The notes under the pieces are model-generated. The model did not search any database. It was not told the DNA's origin and saw only the letters and a program-made list of their open reading frames with translations. Positions 1 to 11,647 of a stretch of DNA of 64,000 nucleotides are shown here, piece after piece. Both the position numbers and the translations under genes were made by a program. The DNA comes from Cyanodermella asteris (lineage: Eukaryota; Ascomycota; Lecanoromycetes; Ostropales; Stictidaceae), in NCBI GenBank assembly GCA_900618795.1, contig UYJD01000017.1, positions 126,314-190,313 on the forward strand, in the 5' to 3' direction. Position 1 is the first letter of the stretch. The number at the start of each line of letters is the position of its first letter.

Positions 1-39
1 TCTGATGCCCATAGTAGTCGTGAGCCTTGCACTGGTAGT

Positions 40-1023
40 TCACCCAGCACTGTTAGCCATGGCTCTCGTCACTTGCCCTGCCGCCCTCCCAAGCTCTCCA
101 CCGTGTCGCTTCGCAACCTGAAGACCCTGATGAATGGTGTATCGAAATTGCGTCTCGAATATGGCATTCCGCGCAGTAACGTCTGCGTACAATTGGTTCT
201 CAACATTAGTTGGGGCATCGAAAAGACCAAGCCGAGCAAACGGCTTCGCATGTTGCGGAATCAGGTGCGGACAGAAGCCCATGTATGGATCGATCGTCCC
301 AGTGTCCAGCTTTTCGTCGAGTTTCAGTCCGAGATTGAGGAAGGCTGCGAGCGCGTCGAGAACCTTGACCATCAGTTTCGGCTCCTTGTTTAGCTTCTCG
401 ATGGCGTTTCCACCACCAGACCACTCCTTCGTCGCCAACCGGTTTTTGTCATCGTGTTTCCAGCCGAGCAGAAGCAGGAAACATTTCAGTATCTTATACC
501 ATCCCCCCGGACACGACACGAGGCTGACACCGAAAGTCTCGGAGGCCCAGTCCAAGACATCTAAAGCTGTTCGACAGACTCCGCTGGCAATGTGTGTCAT
601 CCCGGTCTGAAGATACAACACCGTTTTGGCCTCAAAGCCCCGACATTGTTCCGTAGGCAGCGTGCGTAGCAGAGCCAATAGCTGTTCTCTCACGGCAGAA
701 CTGCCATCTGTGATGAGCGGCAAGGCCTTCTCGAGCACGGATTGCGTGGGAACCTTCGTTCGTGTGGACGCGTTGACCAGAGCTGCCAAAGATTCCTTTC
801 TCTGTGACTCGGAGCGTGAGCTAAGATGTGCGACATGTGTCGTTACCTGTGTGTTCAGCGACGGCAGGTCCGTGGAGAGAGCTTGATTCTTGAGAATGAT
901 TCCCTTGGATCTGAAGCTAGTATTGGTCACGTTTGAGGCAGTTGGACGTGTTTTTCCGACCTTGAGCTTCGGCTTCAGGAAATCTGCCTTCTTAGCCTTT
1001 TGCTTGGCTTTGCTGGAACCCAT
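40..1023 (-). CDS. IPI1: Pre-rRNA-processing protein Ipi1 (Rix1 complex)
   Basis: Single-exon gene of 327 aa. Ipi1/TEX10 proteins belong to the Rix1 complex (Rix1-Ipi1-Ipi3), which acts in the nucleus on late 60S precursors and ITS2 processing. The N-terminus is very lysine-rich (MGSSKAKQKAKKADFLKPK) and is followed by the family segment around residues 30-130 (TRPTASNVTNTSFRSKGI, then SSRSESQRKESLAALV and PLITDGSSAVREQLL), an armadillo-like helical stretch. The length matches fungal Ipi1 (about 330-350 aa). The start lies at the conserved MGSSxKxK N-terminus with no upstream in-frame alternative that fits better. It is divergent from the roadblock gene across about 570 bp. The assignment rests on recalled family motifs, not a search. 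Confidence 0.85.
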   Translation of the reverse strand: MGSSKAKQKAKKADFLKPKLKVGKTRPTASNVTNTSFRSKGIILKNQALSTDLPSLNTQVTTHVAHLSSRSESQRKESLAALVNASTRTKVPTQSVLEKALPLITDGSSAVREQLLALLRTLPTEQCRGFEAKTVLYLQTGMTHIASGVCRTALDVLDWASETFGVSLVSCPGGWYKILKCFLLLLGWKHDDKNRLATKEWSGGGNAIEKLNKEPKLMVKVLDALAAFLNLGLKLDEKLDTGTIDPYMGFCPHLIPQHAKPFARLGLFDAPTNVENQLYADVTARNAIFETQFRYTIHQGLQVAKRHGGELGRAAGQVTRAMANSAG

Positions 1024-1595
1024 GGCTTGAGTCGTCCGCGCGAAAGCTCGCTAGCCGGGCCTAGAAGTACTTTGTCGCGATAGTGAGCTCAAGCTGCCTC
1101 GCATGGTGTGTTTTGTTGAAAAGACGGAATTTTTTGGCTCGAAAAAAGCACGGCCGAGCAACGATTGAGATTCGCGACTTCTGTGGCGTTGGAAACACGT
1201 TCTGTATGCTGGGAAGTGAAGACTCGAAGCTTGCCTCTCACATATGCTGAGCTTCCGGCGACAGTGTATAGATTTTGTTTCGAACCGCGGTAAACCGTAG
1301 TGTAAGAGTCGAAGTGCTCCTGTATCAACTCCCACGTGACCATCAAGCCCGTTGGCATTCACTGAATGTCTCAACTGACCAGCTAATTAGCGAGGCTAAA
1401 CTCCCCGCTAAGACCCCTAAACAGCAAGGTTCCTCGAATACCTGCTCGTGGCCGCGGCAACGAATTCCATTCTCAAGGCGCAAAGCACACGTTGAATCCG
1501 CATCTCCCAGTATTTCTCGCCTGCCCAATCCATCGCACGGCAGCGCCAACAAGCGACTGTCAGAACGCCCAGGCGGCTTTACGATCATCACAAAA
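1024..1595. promoter_or_regulatory. Divergent promoter between IPI1 and the roadblock gene
   Basis: This 572 bp intergenic stretch separates two divergent starts and must hold both promoters. A CACGTG E-box core (within CCCACGTGAC) lies at 1333-1338. An A/T run near 1126-1145 lies toward the IPI1 side. The open frames here look like chance. Confidence 0.5.
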
Positions 1596-2126
1596 ATGGC
1601 CGTACGTTCAGCACTAGCTACGCGCAAGCTTACATCTTACTGAACAACCCACGCAGACAAACCCCCAGGAAACGATTGATCGATTATCAGCAAAGCCAGG
1701 AGTTCAGGCCACGCTCGTTCTTTCACGCAAAGATGGAGCTGTGATCAAAAGCTCTGGTTTCCCGCCTCCCGACTCCGCCGAAGACACGAGCCCCAAAGAT
1801 TCACAATCAAGCGACCGTGAGCCAAACTGGAAATCTAATTCAAACGGGCCAGATGAATCTTCCAATTCTCGCCCAGCAACTACGAAGCAACGTGCCGGCG
1901 CGGAGGAGACCGCTAGGGAAATCTTCAAATACGTTTCCGACACGGGTCGCTTTGTCGACAAGGTCAGTGCCGCGGACGATGTGCAGCTTCTCAGAATACG
2001 GACCAAGAAACACGAGATTGTCATTGTGCCAGGTTGGTTTGCCTGACCCGTGCTATGATCCTTGCTAATGAACTAGACCAAAATTATCTGATGGTCGTCT
2101 TTCAAGATGTTCCAAAGTTAGGCTAG
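1596..2126 (+). CDS. Roadblock/LC7 dynein light chain
   Basis: Three-exon model: 1596-1601, 1657-2032 and 2077-2126, giving 143 aa. The first exon codes only Met-Ala. Intron 1 (55 nt) starts GTACGT, and intron 2 (44 nt) has a CTAATGAACTAG branch/acceptor. The protein reads MATNPQETIDRLSAKPGVQ, then ATLVLSRKDGAVIKSSGFP, a Ser/Pro-rich insert at about residues 42-85, then LRIRTKKHEIVIVPDQNYL and ends VVFQDVPKLG. This matches the roadblock fold (N-terminal helix, GVQG-type strand, LRIRTKKHE strand pair, DxxYxLVVxQ end). Roadblock chains bind dynein intermediate chains in the cytoplasmic dynein motor. The long internal insert is unusual beside the roughly 96-aa animal protein. The final DQNYL segment appears only after splicing intron 2, which supports the model. 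Confidence 0.85.
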
Positions 2127-2318
2127 TAGCAGTTACTGCCACTACTTCTCCATGACACTGCTTGGCGGGGCTAGCAGACTGAATGACCTAAGGATGGTCA
2201 TTGGCTTGCCAGATGCGATGAGGGCCTCAGGATCAATCTGCTCGTCGGGCAATTGGTCGCGACAGATATAGCTTTTCTTGGTGTGAGCTCTAAACGTCCT
2301 CTATCAGCGTCGAGCTTT

Positions 2319-4132
2319 CTAATCCCAGTCGTCGTTATCGTCTTCATCGTCTGTATGATTGTCAGCAGTGGTTTACCTGAACGAGATACAACAAACTTAC
2401 CACTAGCGCTGACCTTCTGTTTCCTCTTGTCAAGGGCGTCTTTCAGCGCACTTGCCAGGTTTCCTCCTCCGGCATCTGCAGCTGGCGCCGATACTGGCGC
2501 CGCAGATGTGGACGCTCCGCCGGGAACGGCCGCTGCGCTACGATCACGTTTCTCAGAGTCCTTGACCTTCTTCAGTCCGCCACCACCAGTTGCTCTGATT
2601 GAAGCCAGCAAATCGTCGCGGCCTCCGCCGCCTGCAGGCAACGCAGGAGGCCCAGAACCACGATCTGGAGGTGGCGGAGGCGGTGCGGGTGGCCCAGGTA
2701 CACCTGCCGCCGGCGGTGGGGGAGGAGGTGGAGGAGGTCCTGGGGCGCTCGAAGCAGCAGAGCGATCTGGCATGGGTGGTGGCGGCGGCGGCACGGCGTG
2801 GACGGCCGTCGGCGCTGGTGGCACCGGTCTTTGCCCCGGCAGAGGTGGAGGAGGCGGCGGGGACCCAGGACCATCGCTCGAAGCATCGTGTGGTGTCTTG
2901 GGTGGTAGAGGAGGAGGCATACCTGGCTGTGCTGCTGATGGCTGTCGACTGCGAGGTGGAGGAGGGGGCCCTGCACCCGAATTGCGAGACGGTGGAGGTG
3001 GTGGTGCTCCGTTTGTTTTGGAGGGCTGGAATGGGGGTGGAACGGCGAATCTCGGTTTCGGTTGTCCCTCCTCTTCCTCTAAAGGCGTCTTCGGTGGTCT
3101 GGGAGGAGGTGCAGGAGCGCTCGCTGCAGGCGAAGGTCGAGCTGGTAAAGAAGGAGGAGCTTCGGTGTGTGCGTATTTGCCTGCATCTGCAATCGGCGGA
3201 GGCGCTCGGAATCTGGGCTGAGGCTGAGGCGGTGGTGTCTGAGCAGGCGAGTCCGGTGGTGAAGCAGGAGTCGCTTTCGTTCTCCGCGGTGCTGGTGGAG
3301 GAGGAGGACCTCTTCTTGATTGAGGCTCGCTTGGAGGACTGGGTATCCGAGGCGCAGCAGGAGCTGGAGGTGGTGGTGGTGGCCGAGCCCGTCCCGCATC
3401 AGGCTGAGGTGCAGGTGCAGTACTGTTTGCCGAATTGTTTCTCTGCTGTTCCAAGATATATTCCTTGATGAAGTCTGCATTGTCTTCAATCTGCTCTTCT
3501 GTGATGCCCATGGCCATCAAATCACCCAGTAAATTTCTCCATGAAGGATCCACTTCATCCAGCATAGCTGTTTTGCTCTTGGGCGCCGGAGCTTCTGACT
3601 GAGGTGGTATTATGGACTGCACCGGCGTCGCGGGCTGCGGAGATTTGTGTCGGTGCAATAGACTGCTGAACCTCCCATGCTTCTCTTGTGCCGGGGCTGG
3701 GGTTTGTCCCTGCCCCAGATACGCCGCCTTTGTCGTTGCCTTGCTGGCATTCTTTTCTCGATCATCAACTTTCTTCTTGAATGTCTTCGCTCCCTTCTCG
3801 TCAACGAAAGAGAATCCAGCCAGGCAGTCCTCGAGCTCGAACGTGTGGAAGAAGGTTCGGTCTTGATTGTAGCTGAAACCTTCGTATATCTCCTGGTCCC
3901 AGATGACGCCTCGATTTGCAGGAGAAATATCGACGAGTTTCAGCCAAAGTGTGTTGCCGACTAAGTCGTTGGCAAGCACAGCGGCACCCTGAAGACCGGT
4001 ATATGTCCATCGCTGTCGGTTGGGGTATGCTATGTAAAGCCTGACCACGGCGACGGCGAAGATCTTGTTACCGGGCCTGGGCACGTTCCGCCTGACAGTC
4101 TCTCTGTCGTGCTCCGAAAGTATTGACGACAT
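2319..4132 (-). CDS. LAS17: WASP-family actin nucleation promoter Las17
   Basis: Two exons: 2401-4132 and 2319-2350, 587 aa. The N-terminus is a WH1/EVH1 domain (about residues 1-135, with YPNRQRWTYTGLQGAAVL and FFHTFELEDCLAGFSF), which in this family binds verprolin/WIP. A long proline-rich region follows (about 160-500, many runs of 5-9 Pro) for SH3 proteins and profilin. A WH2 motif (DDLLASIRATGGGGLKKVK, about residue 505) binds G-actin. The C-terminal acidic tail ending in DDEDDNDDWD* binds Arp2/3. That tail is reached only by removing a 50-nt intron (2351-2400, GTAAGT...CATACAG); without splicing the frame runs into unrelated sequence. No GBD/CRIB domain is visible, as in fungal Las17/Bee1. 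The protein drives actin patch assembly during endocytosis. Confidence 0.93.
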
Positions 4133-4647
4133 GGTTGCAGAACGGCTGGAAACAGGGACTTCGCCTATAGGGCGAGATTGGGTCGGGCTGTATTGGATCG
4201 GAGCGCTGACGCTAAGCTCCTAAGGAAAGACGCATGAAGGCTACACACTCGATCATCTACCAAAGAATGACGGTGCGAGGAAGGAAATCTTGCTGGACGG
4301 CCGTTGCAGACACGCTCGGGGCGAGAGCGGGATGGCTCAGGTCGCGGATTGGCCGTACAATGAAGCCAGGCACCGCCCAAGCTGCACTTGGCATCGACTG
4401 GTGAGTCGCCGTCCACGCCGGCTGAGGCGGAGCTCGGCGCCTTGCTGTCCCTCACACGGAATCTATCTCCGACGAGACGTCATCGGCAGTGGGCTGCACC
4501 AGACCAGGTTTGAAACCTAACAGTGATCAGTCTTAATGGCAGCCTGGGAGATCGTGCTTTGTAGTATACGTAACCTACTACACAAGACATTGGACACATC
4601 AACTGCTTGCCCAAGCCTAATTCCATCCAAATAACAGTCGAACAAAG
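4133..4647. promoter_or_regulatory. Divergent promoter of LAS17 and the 68-aa gene
   Basis: 515 bp between two divergent start codons. It is GC-rich near LAS17 and more AT-rich before 4648. I see no convincing gene or RNA in it. Confidence 0.4.
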
Positions 4648-4954
4648 ATGCCCGTCATTCCCAAGGAAGGCTCTGGACTCGATCCGAGCCAGCTCAAGGT
4701 TTGACAGCAGACCTTCTAATGCCGCAATATGCTGCTGACCTGTATCAGAGCGCGGAAGGCTCACAGCAGAGTATGTACACGCCCGGTCCTAAGAGCGTAG
4801 GTCACTGATCGATCATTCAGAGCAGGAGCAGGGCGTCAAAGCTACGGCGGAGGACTTTAAAAGCAAAGGACCGCAGATCCCGGACAGCGATTCACTGCCC
4901 CCGAAAGTGTCCAGAGCCGAAATTGATGCAAGAAAAAAAGAACTCAACCAGTAG
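4648..4954 (+). CDS. Small protein of unknown function (68 aa, three exons)
   Basis: Exons 4648-4698, 4749-4770 and 4821-4954 give 68 aa starting MPVIPKEGSGLDPSQLKSAE and ending AEIDARKKELNQ. Both introns are exactly 50 nt. Intron 1 begins GTTTGA (a weak donor) and ends ATCAG; intron 2 begins GTATGT and ends ATTCAG. The product is hydrophilic, rich in Lys, Glu, Ser and Gln, and has no membrane segment or signal peptide. It looks disordered with a short charged C-terminal helix. I believe similar short fungal proteins exist but cannot name a family or function. Support comes from phase consistency across two introns, a clean ATG context (AAAGATGCC) and the lack of any better use for the interval. 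It lies tail-to-tail with SEN1. Confidence 0.65.
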
Positions 4955-5270
4955 CCAGTCACCCGACTTGGACTGATGAGAGACTTTCCCATCCCTATAG
5001 GATCCTCAGCCATGTGGTTGCGACCTTACTTGTTCAAACTGGAAGGTGTATATCCTCGCCGAACAGAGGATGACGCCAGCTTGGATCGTCATCTTCGCCA
5101 ACAATATCTTACATGAATCTATGACCTCTAGTCCCTTGAAACCTCGTTACAAAAATCCAAGAATCTGATGTTCATCACAACATGCTCTACACAAGCATTT
5201 CGTCTGCCCGTCTTTTGCTCCATGCCCCGGCTGGAAGGTAGGAACTTGTCAAGAAACCAAATCGTAATCC
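4955..5270. other. Intergenic region, tail-to-tail, no gene seen
   Basis: 316 bp between the stop of the 68-aa gene and the SEN1 stop. It should contain both 3' UTRs. No further coding or RNA signal is seen. Confidence 0.4.
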
Positions 5271-8200
5271 TCATCGCCGTTTGGGCTTGAGGAAGATGTT
5301 AGACTCTTTCTTTTTTGGCGGCAGTGGCGGTCGATTTGGCCGTGGTCTGTCCGTCCGAGTGCCTTGCTGAGCCGCTGGGTCCTTAAGAATTCGATCTGCT
5401 AGGGGTATGGGCTTGTCTTCTGTAGCCTGTCCTTTTTCGCGGCCAGGTTCCATTGTGCGTGGCGTCTTCGACGTCGATCTTGATCCTGTAACAGAATCTG
5501 ATGAAGATCGCCTCCTCTTTTCCGCCTGCCTCTCAGATCCTATCGTCGTCGGCACATCTTCCTCGACCTTGACCGGCTTCTGATCAACGTCCTGTGCCTC
5601 GTCAATGTCCATGCGGTCTTCCACATCTGCGACTTGCTTCTTGACTGCGAGTTCCCTCTCTGTTTCGGCTCCCCTCTTGATCGCGGGATCCTGCTTGATT
5701 CCGAGTTCCTGCTTAACCATATGTGATTTTGTAGTTTGATTCGGTTGATCCGGCATGTTTGGAGCTGCCTTGGGAGGACCCTTGATCAATTTTGGAACAT
5801 CGCCGTCTGTGAATCGCTTTCGCGTAACAGCATCAGTGATGAGCTTGTTCCAGTATTCACCCTGTCGCAAGGACGATGCATTCCCGAGAACCCAGAGCGA
5901 ACATTTGGCTCTGGTGATGCCGACGTTCATTCGTCGAATATCCGACAAGAACCCAATACCCCTGTTCGATGCACGAACGCAAGAAAAGATGATAACTTCA
6001 CTTTCTCTACCCTGAAAGGCGTCCGTTGTATTGAACTCGATCGTGTCGAATATGTCCTCCCCAAATTCACGTTTGAAGCGATCACGAAGCCGGTGAAGCT
6101 GAGACTTGTAGGGCGTGATTATACCAATCTTTCCGGTGAAATCGTATTCTCTTGCAGTCCGTCGTAGTCGTTGATATAGAAGATATGCGGCCTCTACTTC
6201 GGCCATGTTGACAAGTGAGTGGCCCTTGGGACCGCTTTGATGGGAGCCTTGCACATCGAAGAAGCGATACGGTCCAAGATATGCATCTCTGTGCCAGGAC
6301 TTCTGCCTTGAGCTTGCCATGGAGTCGCCGTCCAGAAGCCTCCCATCGTAGAAGGCTTGACTCGGAAATTGGCTGATCTCAGGATGCATTCGATACTGCG
6401 TGTCAAGGAGATGGACATCTTGAGGCCGATTCGACTGCATACGTACGAATAGACTTTGCTCGTATTGGAATCTTGCGGCCTCACGCGAAAGGACTGTAGG
6501 CGGCAGTTGTTTAGGATCTCCGACCATGATGCATTTTTGGCAGCCGTATTTGAGCGGAATCAGCGCGCTGAGCTCGACTGACTGAGCAGCTTCGTCTATG
6601 ATCACCGTCTCGAAGTCGACGCTGATGTTCTGAAACATGTCGTGACCGCTTCCACTCAGAGTTGCGCACAGTACATGTGCCGAATCGAGGAGCTCTTGCT
6701 GGACCTGCCGTCTGTGTATGTCGATGTTCCTCGTCTTTGTATTTCTTCCGTCCTTGAGGGTATCAATTTTGCTAGACAGACTTCGTTTTTGCGCCTGCAG
6801 CTGGTCCATCAAGAGTCGTTGATCCTCCGGGATGGCCCTTCCACCGGTCTTGGCTTCAGCGAACACAGCTATCATTCGCTGTATCTCGTCGCATGTTTGT
6901 TTGTGCTTGATCTTTGCCTCTGCCTCTTCGTCTGGAGCCTGCTCTTTGGGTCCTGCGAGCTCCAACTTCCTATTCACAAGTTCATCCAAAGTGACTGCAG
7001 CAACCTTAGGATTGATGCGATCGCTACGACCAAGTCGAATAACTGAAATGGAGTGTGTTTGTCCAGTGTATGTCTTGACACCATCCATCAAACGCATTAC
7101 GAGCTCGTCCACGGCCGCGTTACTCGGAGCGCAGACCAAGAGTTTCTTGGCCGCCGAGCCAGTTTGTTGACCGCCAAGACCTGTGCCATTTGGACCAGGC
7201 TTGGAGAGCGCGACGCCAGCGGTTGACTGCAAGGTCTTTGTCAATAAGGCCCCCACGATGGAAATGATGGTCTTAGTTTTGCCTGAACCGGGAGGCCCTT
7301 GAATCAGTGTAAAGGCATCATTGTCGACCGCTGACTGGACAGCCTTTGCCTGAGCCTTGTTGAGCTCGTACATCTTTCCGAGCTTGATGATTTTCTCATC
7401 ATTGTATTGCAGCAATGGCGAGGGTATGGCCTTGGTGATCTCGTCGCACAGATCGTAGTACTGCAGCCCCGAAAGAGCCCCATACTCTCGCTCCAATGGT
7501 GTCAGAGATGTGATTTTGTATCCGAATAGTTCCGCACCTTGGGCCAAAGACGAGAGGAGGTTATTCAGGTTGGGAGAAACACGGCAGCTGATATCCGCGG
7601 TTGTGGGCTTTCTTTTGATGATCTTGTGGACTCGAGCCAGGCATCTTGCGTTGCTTGCATCAGGACTCCTTTCTTTTGCTATAAGCAGGACGTCACTCTC
7701 TCCAATGCCTAGCTCTTTGAACTCCGCCATGTCAAGAGTTGCGTTGACCTCCACTAAATTATCCACAGTGAGGCGGGTTCCGATCTTGATAGAGAGCGCT
7801 TTGCCCCAGCCTTCTTCCCTTGCTTGCTGGAAGCCTTGCCAGGCTTCCAAGAGCAGCAGAGGTTCGAACGTCCTCTTGTAGTCGAGCGGAGTTCGAAACG
7901 ACTCTGTCACAAAGCTGTAATCTGTTCGCGCCGAGCCGGGTGGGAAATCGCCCTGCTGAAAGATGTCCCATCCAAGGATGATATGGTGCAATGCCGTCAG
8001 GGAAGGTTTGAGTCGAGCTCTCATGTCCGTGGCTGATCGTTCCTGCTTCGTCTTCTTGACAGGTCCTCGAGGCTGGACGGGTGGGCGTCTGATTGTATCT
8101 GTCGCTTTCGAGGCCGCTCCGTTGGGTTGTACCGGGCCTCCAAAAAGGGCGGCATCAAACCCGCCATCAGAATCCGACTCCTCGTCAGAGGAAATGATCA

Positions 8201-11196
8201 TATTTGACGATTTCTGCGCGCGGTCTTTGCCGATGCTTCCCAGCCCAGCCAATGCAGATCCTGCGCCTGCCAGTTGGCCCTCGAGAGAAGTTGGATCTTG
8301 GTTGGCGCGTTTCGCTTTGAGCGCCAAGTCCCTCTGCCTTTTCTCTTCAAGTTCCTTCCGTCTTTTCTCGAGGAAAGCATTTCTATCTGGTAGCGGTTTT
8401 GTCTCCTTCCTCATCCCAGCCGGCAGCGTGCGCGGCTTAACCGAAAGCTGTGTCGCCTTGGCTCGACTTTTGCCGTCGTCTGTGTCGCTCTTTTCGCTAG
8501 TCTTAGCATTGGCTTGCCATGCTTTCATGTCGATCTGGCCTGAGCGATACTTCTGTGCAGCGGCAGAGGACTTGGCCGACTGTGATTTGGCCGCAAGACC
8601 ATCGCTACGACCAACGATAGCCGTGATGGTGACTTCGTCGTCATCAAGCTGGAGACACTTGCTGATCTCAGCCTTCTGCTGAAGTGTCAAAATGGTTCGC
8701 GTCTTGCCGGACACAACGCCAGTCAGCGCACTGCGAACCCGTTCTGATATCGTGAGCTCGCTGGACTCAAGCTTTCTCATCACTTCAGGAATGATTACCA
8801 CGGCCTTGGCCGCTAAATACTCATCTCGCAATCGAAGCCATGTCACCATCGAATCAAGTGTTCGAAGGGGATCGAGAAGAAGTTTCTTTGAAGAGGTCTC
8901 GTCCGCATCGCCACTTGTGGTGATAGCATTGGCAAACACCACATAGTTATCGAACAGATTCTCGGAAAACTGCATCGTATCGCGACAAAACTCCTTCATC
9001 AGCTGTCGATCCTGTTCTTGACTCCACACTTCGGTCTTATGATAGATTATCGTCAGAGCCATCCATTGACTTTTCCAGTACTGGAGAACTTGATCTTGCG
9101 CGTCCTTGTCGAGAGTCACTCCTCGCAAGAGGCCGTCTTCGGAATCGCAGAGGATGTTGACAATGTCACCGGATGTTTTCAACAGCCTTGGGCAGGCATA
9201 AAATCGCCTGCTTTCCCTGACATGGTCAATGGCCGCAGCAAAGTCGCGGAGAGCACCAGTCAAGTCCAGCTTCAACATGACCCGGATTGCGTCTTGCCTG
9301 ACTGACTCACCGCTCATGCTCTTGATTATGTCGATGGTTGCGTCGTATAATGCGTCTTCGGACGACAACAAAGCAGCAGCAAGCGCCGGCCGAACCGAGT
9401 TGTTGGAAACGAAGTACCGAAGGTCTTGAGGTAGAAGGTTTCCTACACATTCAAAGACCCGTAGCATGAGGCTTATGCATTCTTTAAACTGCCCATTGAA
9501 CCGTTTCCGTTGCTCGACGAACTTATCGGCCCCCTTGGGACCAAACTGCCCCAGGTCAGAGAGCTCTATGGTCGCCGGCAGGGCAGCCTCAAGAAGCGCA
9601 GTATCTCTGCTGTCAATCTGCGAGACTACTTTCTTCCATACCTCCAGGTTCTCCCGCTCTGAGCTTGCAGATAATTCTTCTTTTGAAAGGGAAAGGATTT
9701 GGTGGTCTATTCGTAAAAGCCGGCACTCGAGGGTGAGGGCCGCTTGGACAAGTTCTCGAGAAAGATCAGACAGCTCAGCTGAAACTCTCATCTCCGCACG
9801 CTGCATGATCTTGGTCAAGATATCGTCAATGTAGGTTGAGATGACGCCTAACAGATCAGCGCCGACAGCCCGGCCAACAGTGTCCTTGGTTATAGTATCA
9901 CGAAGCCGTATCAGTAAAGCCCACTTGAGGACGTTTGTTCCAGCTCGTAGCCATCTCTCACGAGCGCTCTCTGCATATTCGGAGCCTTGCAACCGACCAA
10001 GGAACTGTGCAGCAAGAGAGTGACAAGAAGGGACCTGACTTGTTGAAGAGACAGACTCCATGAAAGGACGCACCCAAGCCACGAGGTCTTCGAGACGTTC
10101 GGGATTCTTCAATTCACCGTTAGTGTCTGTCGATATGTCGGCGGTATACTGGGGATTATGGAAAATGCCCTCAATCACGGATTGTGGAGACACTGGTCCG
10201 AGGGCGTCCCAGAAATCGCGCGGGGCCCGTCTGAGGAAGCAGGTAACGGTTTGCATCAAGGGACGGAAAGACGGCGCGTTGAGGTTCAGATAGTCGAGCA
10301 CCAATTTGCACACGTCAATGTCCATACTCCGGAGGCTATGCGTGATAAGTTCGGGTTTCAGTTCCCGAGTTATATGTGCCATGCCTGTCCAGAATCTCAT
10401 GGCAAAGTCTACGTCTGTGACTGGCAAAACAGACGCTGTCATGAGAGCTTCAGTGATCGCAGGTCGCATGCTCAGGTCGAACTCTGAGGCATCCTTCACA
10501 GATGGATGCAGTTGCCAGACTGACATAGCCCAAGCTCGGCGATCATTGTGCTTCGAGAACGTGAACCTGGTGAGCGCGGGCGTGACGAGATTTGTCGCCA
10601 TTCGCTTGGATCTTTGTGCAAGAAAGAACGGTTCGTCAAAATACCGCGTTAAGATTTCCTCGCTCTTGAGAAACTTTTCGCAGTACAGAGCTTCGATCAT
10701 GGCCATGTAATCTGAGCGGCTCAGCGCTTCCGGTAGTCGCTCGTCATCTGGTAGGGCGAGAAGGCTGACCTTCGCGCGTGTTAAGCCTCTGATGATTCGA
10801 TTGACAGATTGGTCATTGAACATGTCTGCAAAGGTCTCGATCTGTTCGTCTTCGTAACCCCTGATAATGGTAAGCGCAAAGTTTTACCCGGACTACGGTC
10901 ACTGACTCTTCGCGAAGGCCATCCAGAACGCCCTTTAGCCCTTTGTAATACAGCGCAATGCAGTTCTCACATCGCGTGAGATTGCTCGTGATGCCAACTT
11001 CGAGAGTTTTCTTTGGTCCTTCGGTTGTGTCGCCATCGTAGGAGAAGATCATCAAGGAGTCGAAGAACTTTTGTCGTCGAGACCGAGCATCCTCTTCAGA
11101 ATCGACGCTCAAATCACCATCTCTCCTGCCGCAGAACCAGTGCAGCTTAGGGCTCAAGGCTTTGAGTTCCTCTATCTTTGCTAGAAGTTCAGCCAT
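5271..11196 (-). CDS. SEN1: Sen1-type SF1 RNA/DNA helicase
   Basis: Two exons: 10907-11196 and 5271-10860, 1959 aa. Sen1/senataxin unwinds RNA and R-loops and ends non-coding Pol II transcription in the nucleus. The first exon encodes MAELLAKIEELKALSPKLHW and on to GLREE. A 46-nt intron (10861-10906, GTCAGT...TATCAG) joins it to GYEDEQIETFADMFNDQ; taking the internal Met at 10823 as start would lose 109 residues. The large N-terminal helical domain fills about residues 1-800, followed by a charged linker. The SF1B core shows GPPGSGKT (about 1283), VIIDEAAQS (about 1518), GDPKQLPPT, QYRMHPEIS and the final MNVGITRAK with an SLWVLGN strand. The C-terminal tail is Lys-rich, with likely nuclear localisation signals near PPLPPKKK and LKPKRR. 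It shares a 451-bp divergent promoter with the GNAT gene. Confidence 0.94.
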
Positions 11197-11647
11197 GGCC
11201 AGGAACTTCTTCTCGCACTTCTGGGTTTTTAGTAAACCCTTTCAAGGTTTGTTTGGAGATTACGATCGTAGCGTCTAGATTGCTCGACATCTCAGCTTCA
11301 GACACGATGTCGAGTGACCGCCAGGCATTGCTGCGGGTGGTGGAAGAAGAAAAGAGGTGAACTGTACGCGTTTGGCCGCGTAAAGTACGGTTCTTGTGGC
11401 GCGCACCAAGAGCGGCGGTGAAAGCCACACCCGTTCTCTTCACTGAGCATCCAAGCTCTTATCACGGTGATTTCACCACACATTGAAACATGACGAGTCG
11501 ATGCTGTTAGCGTGCATTAAAGCGTCTCTTTTGCACTTGTCTTGATAATTGCTCTCACTCGTGGTCGAACAACACTGCACTTTACGGACTCGTGCTAGAG
11601 CTTTACATTTTACGGGGAGGGTTTGACAAAGCTACGCGGGACAAGCA
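11197..11647. promoter_or_regulatory. Divergent promoter of SEN1 and the GNAT gene
   Basis: 451 bp between two starts. A CTTTACATTTTACGGGG stretch lies close to the GNAT start. No RNA gene or convincing ORF is seen. Confidence 0.4.

Noticed and set aside
2253-3221. 322-codon Gly-rich plus-strand open frame
   Set aside because: It is the mirror of the LAS17 proline-rich region; CCN codons read as GGN on the other strand.
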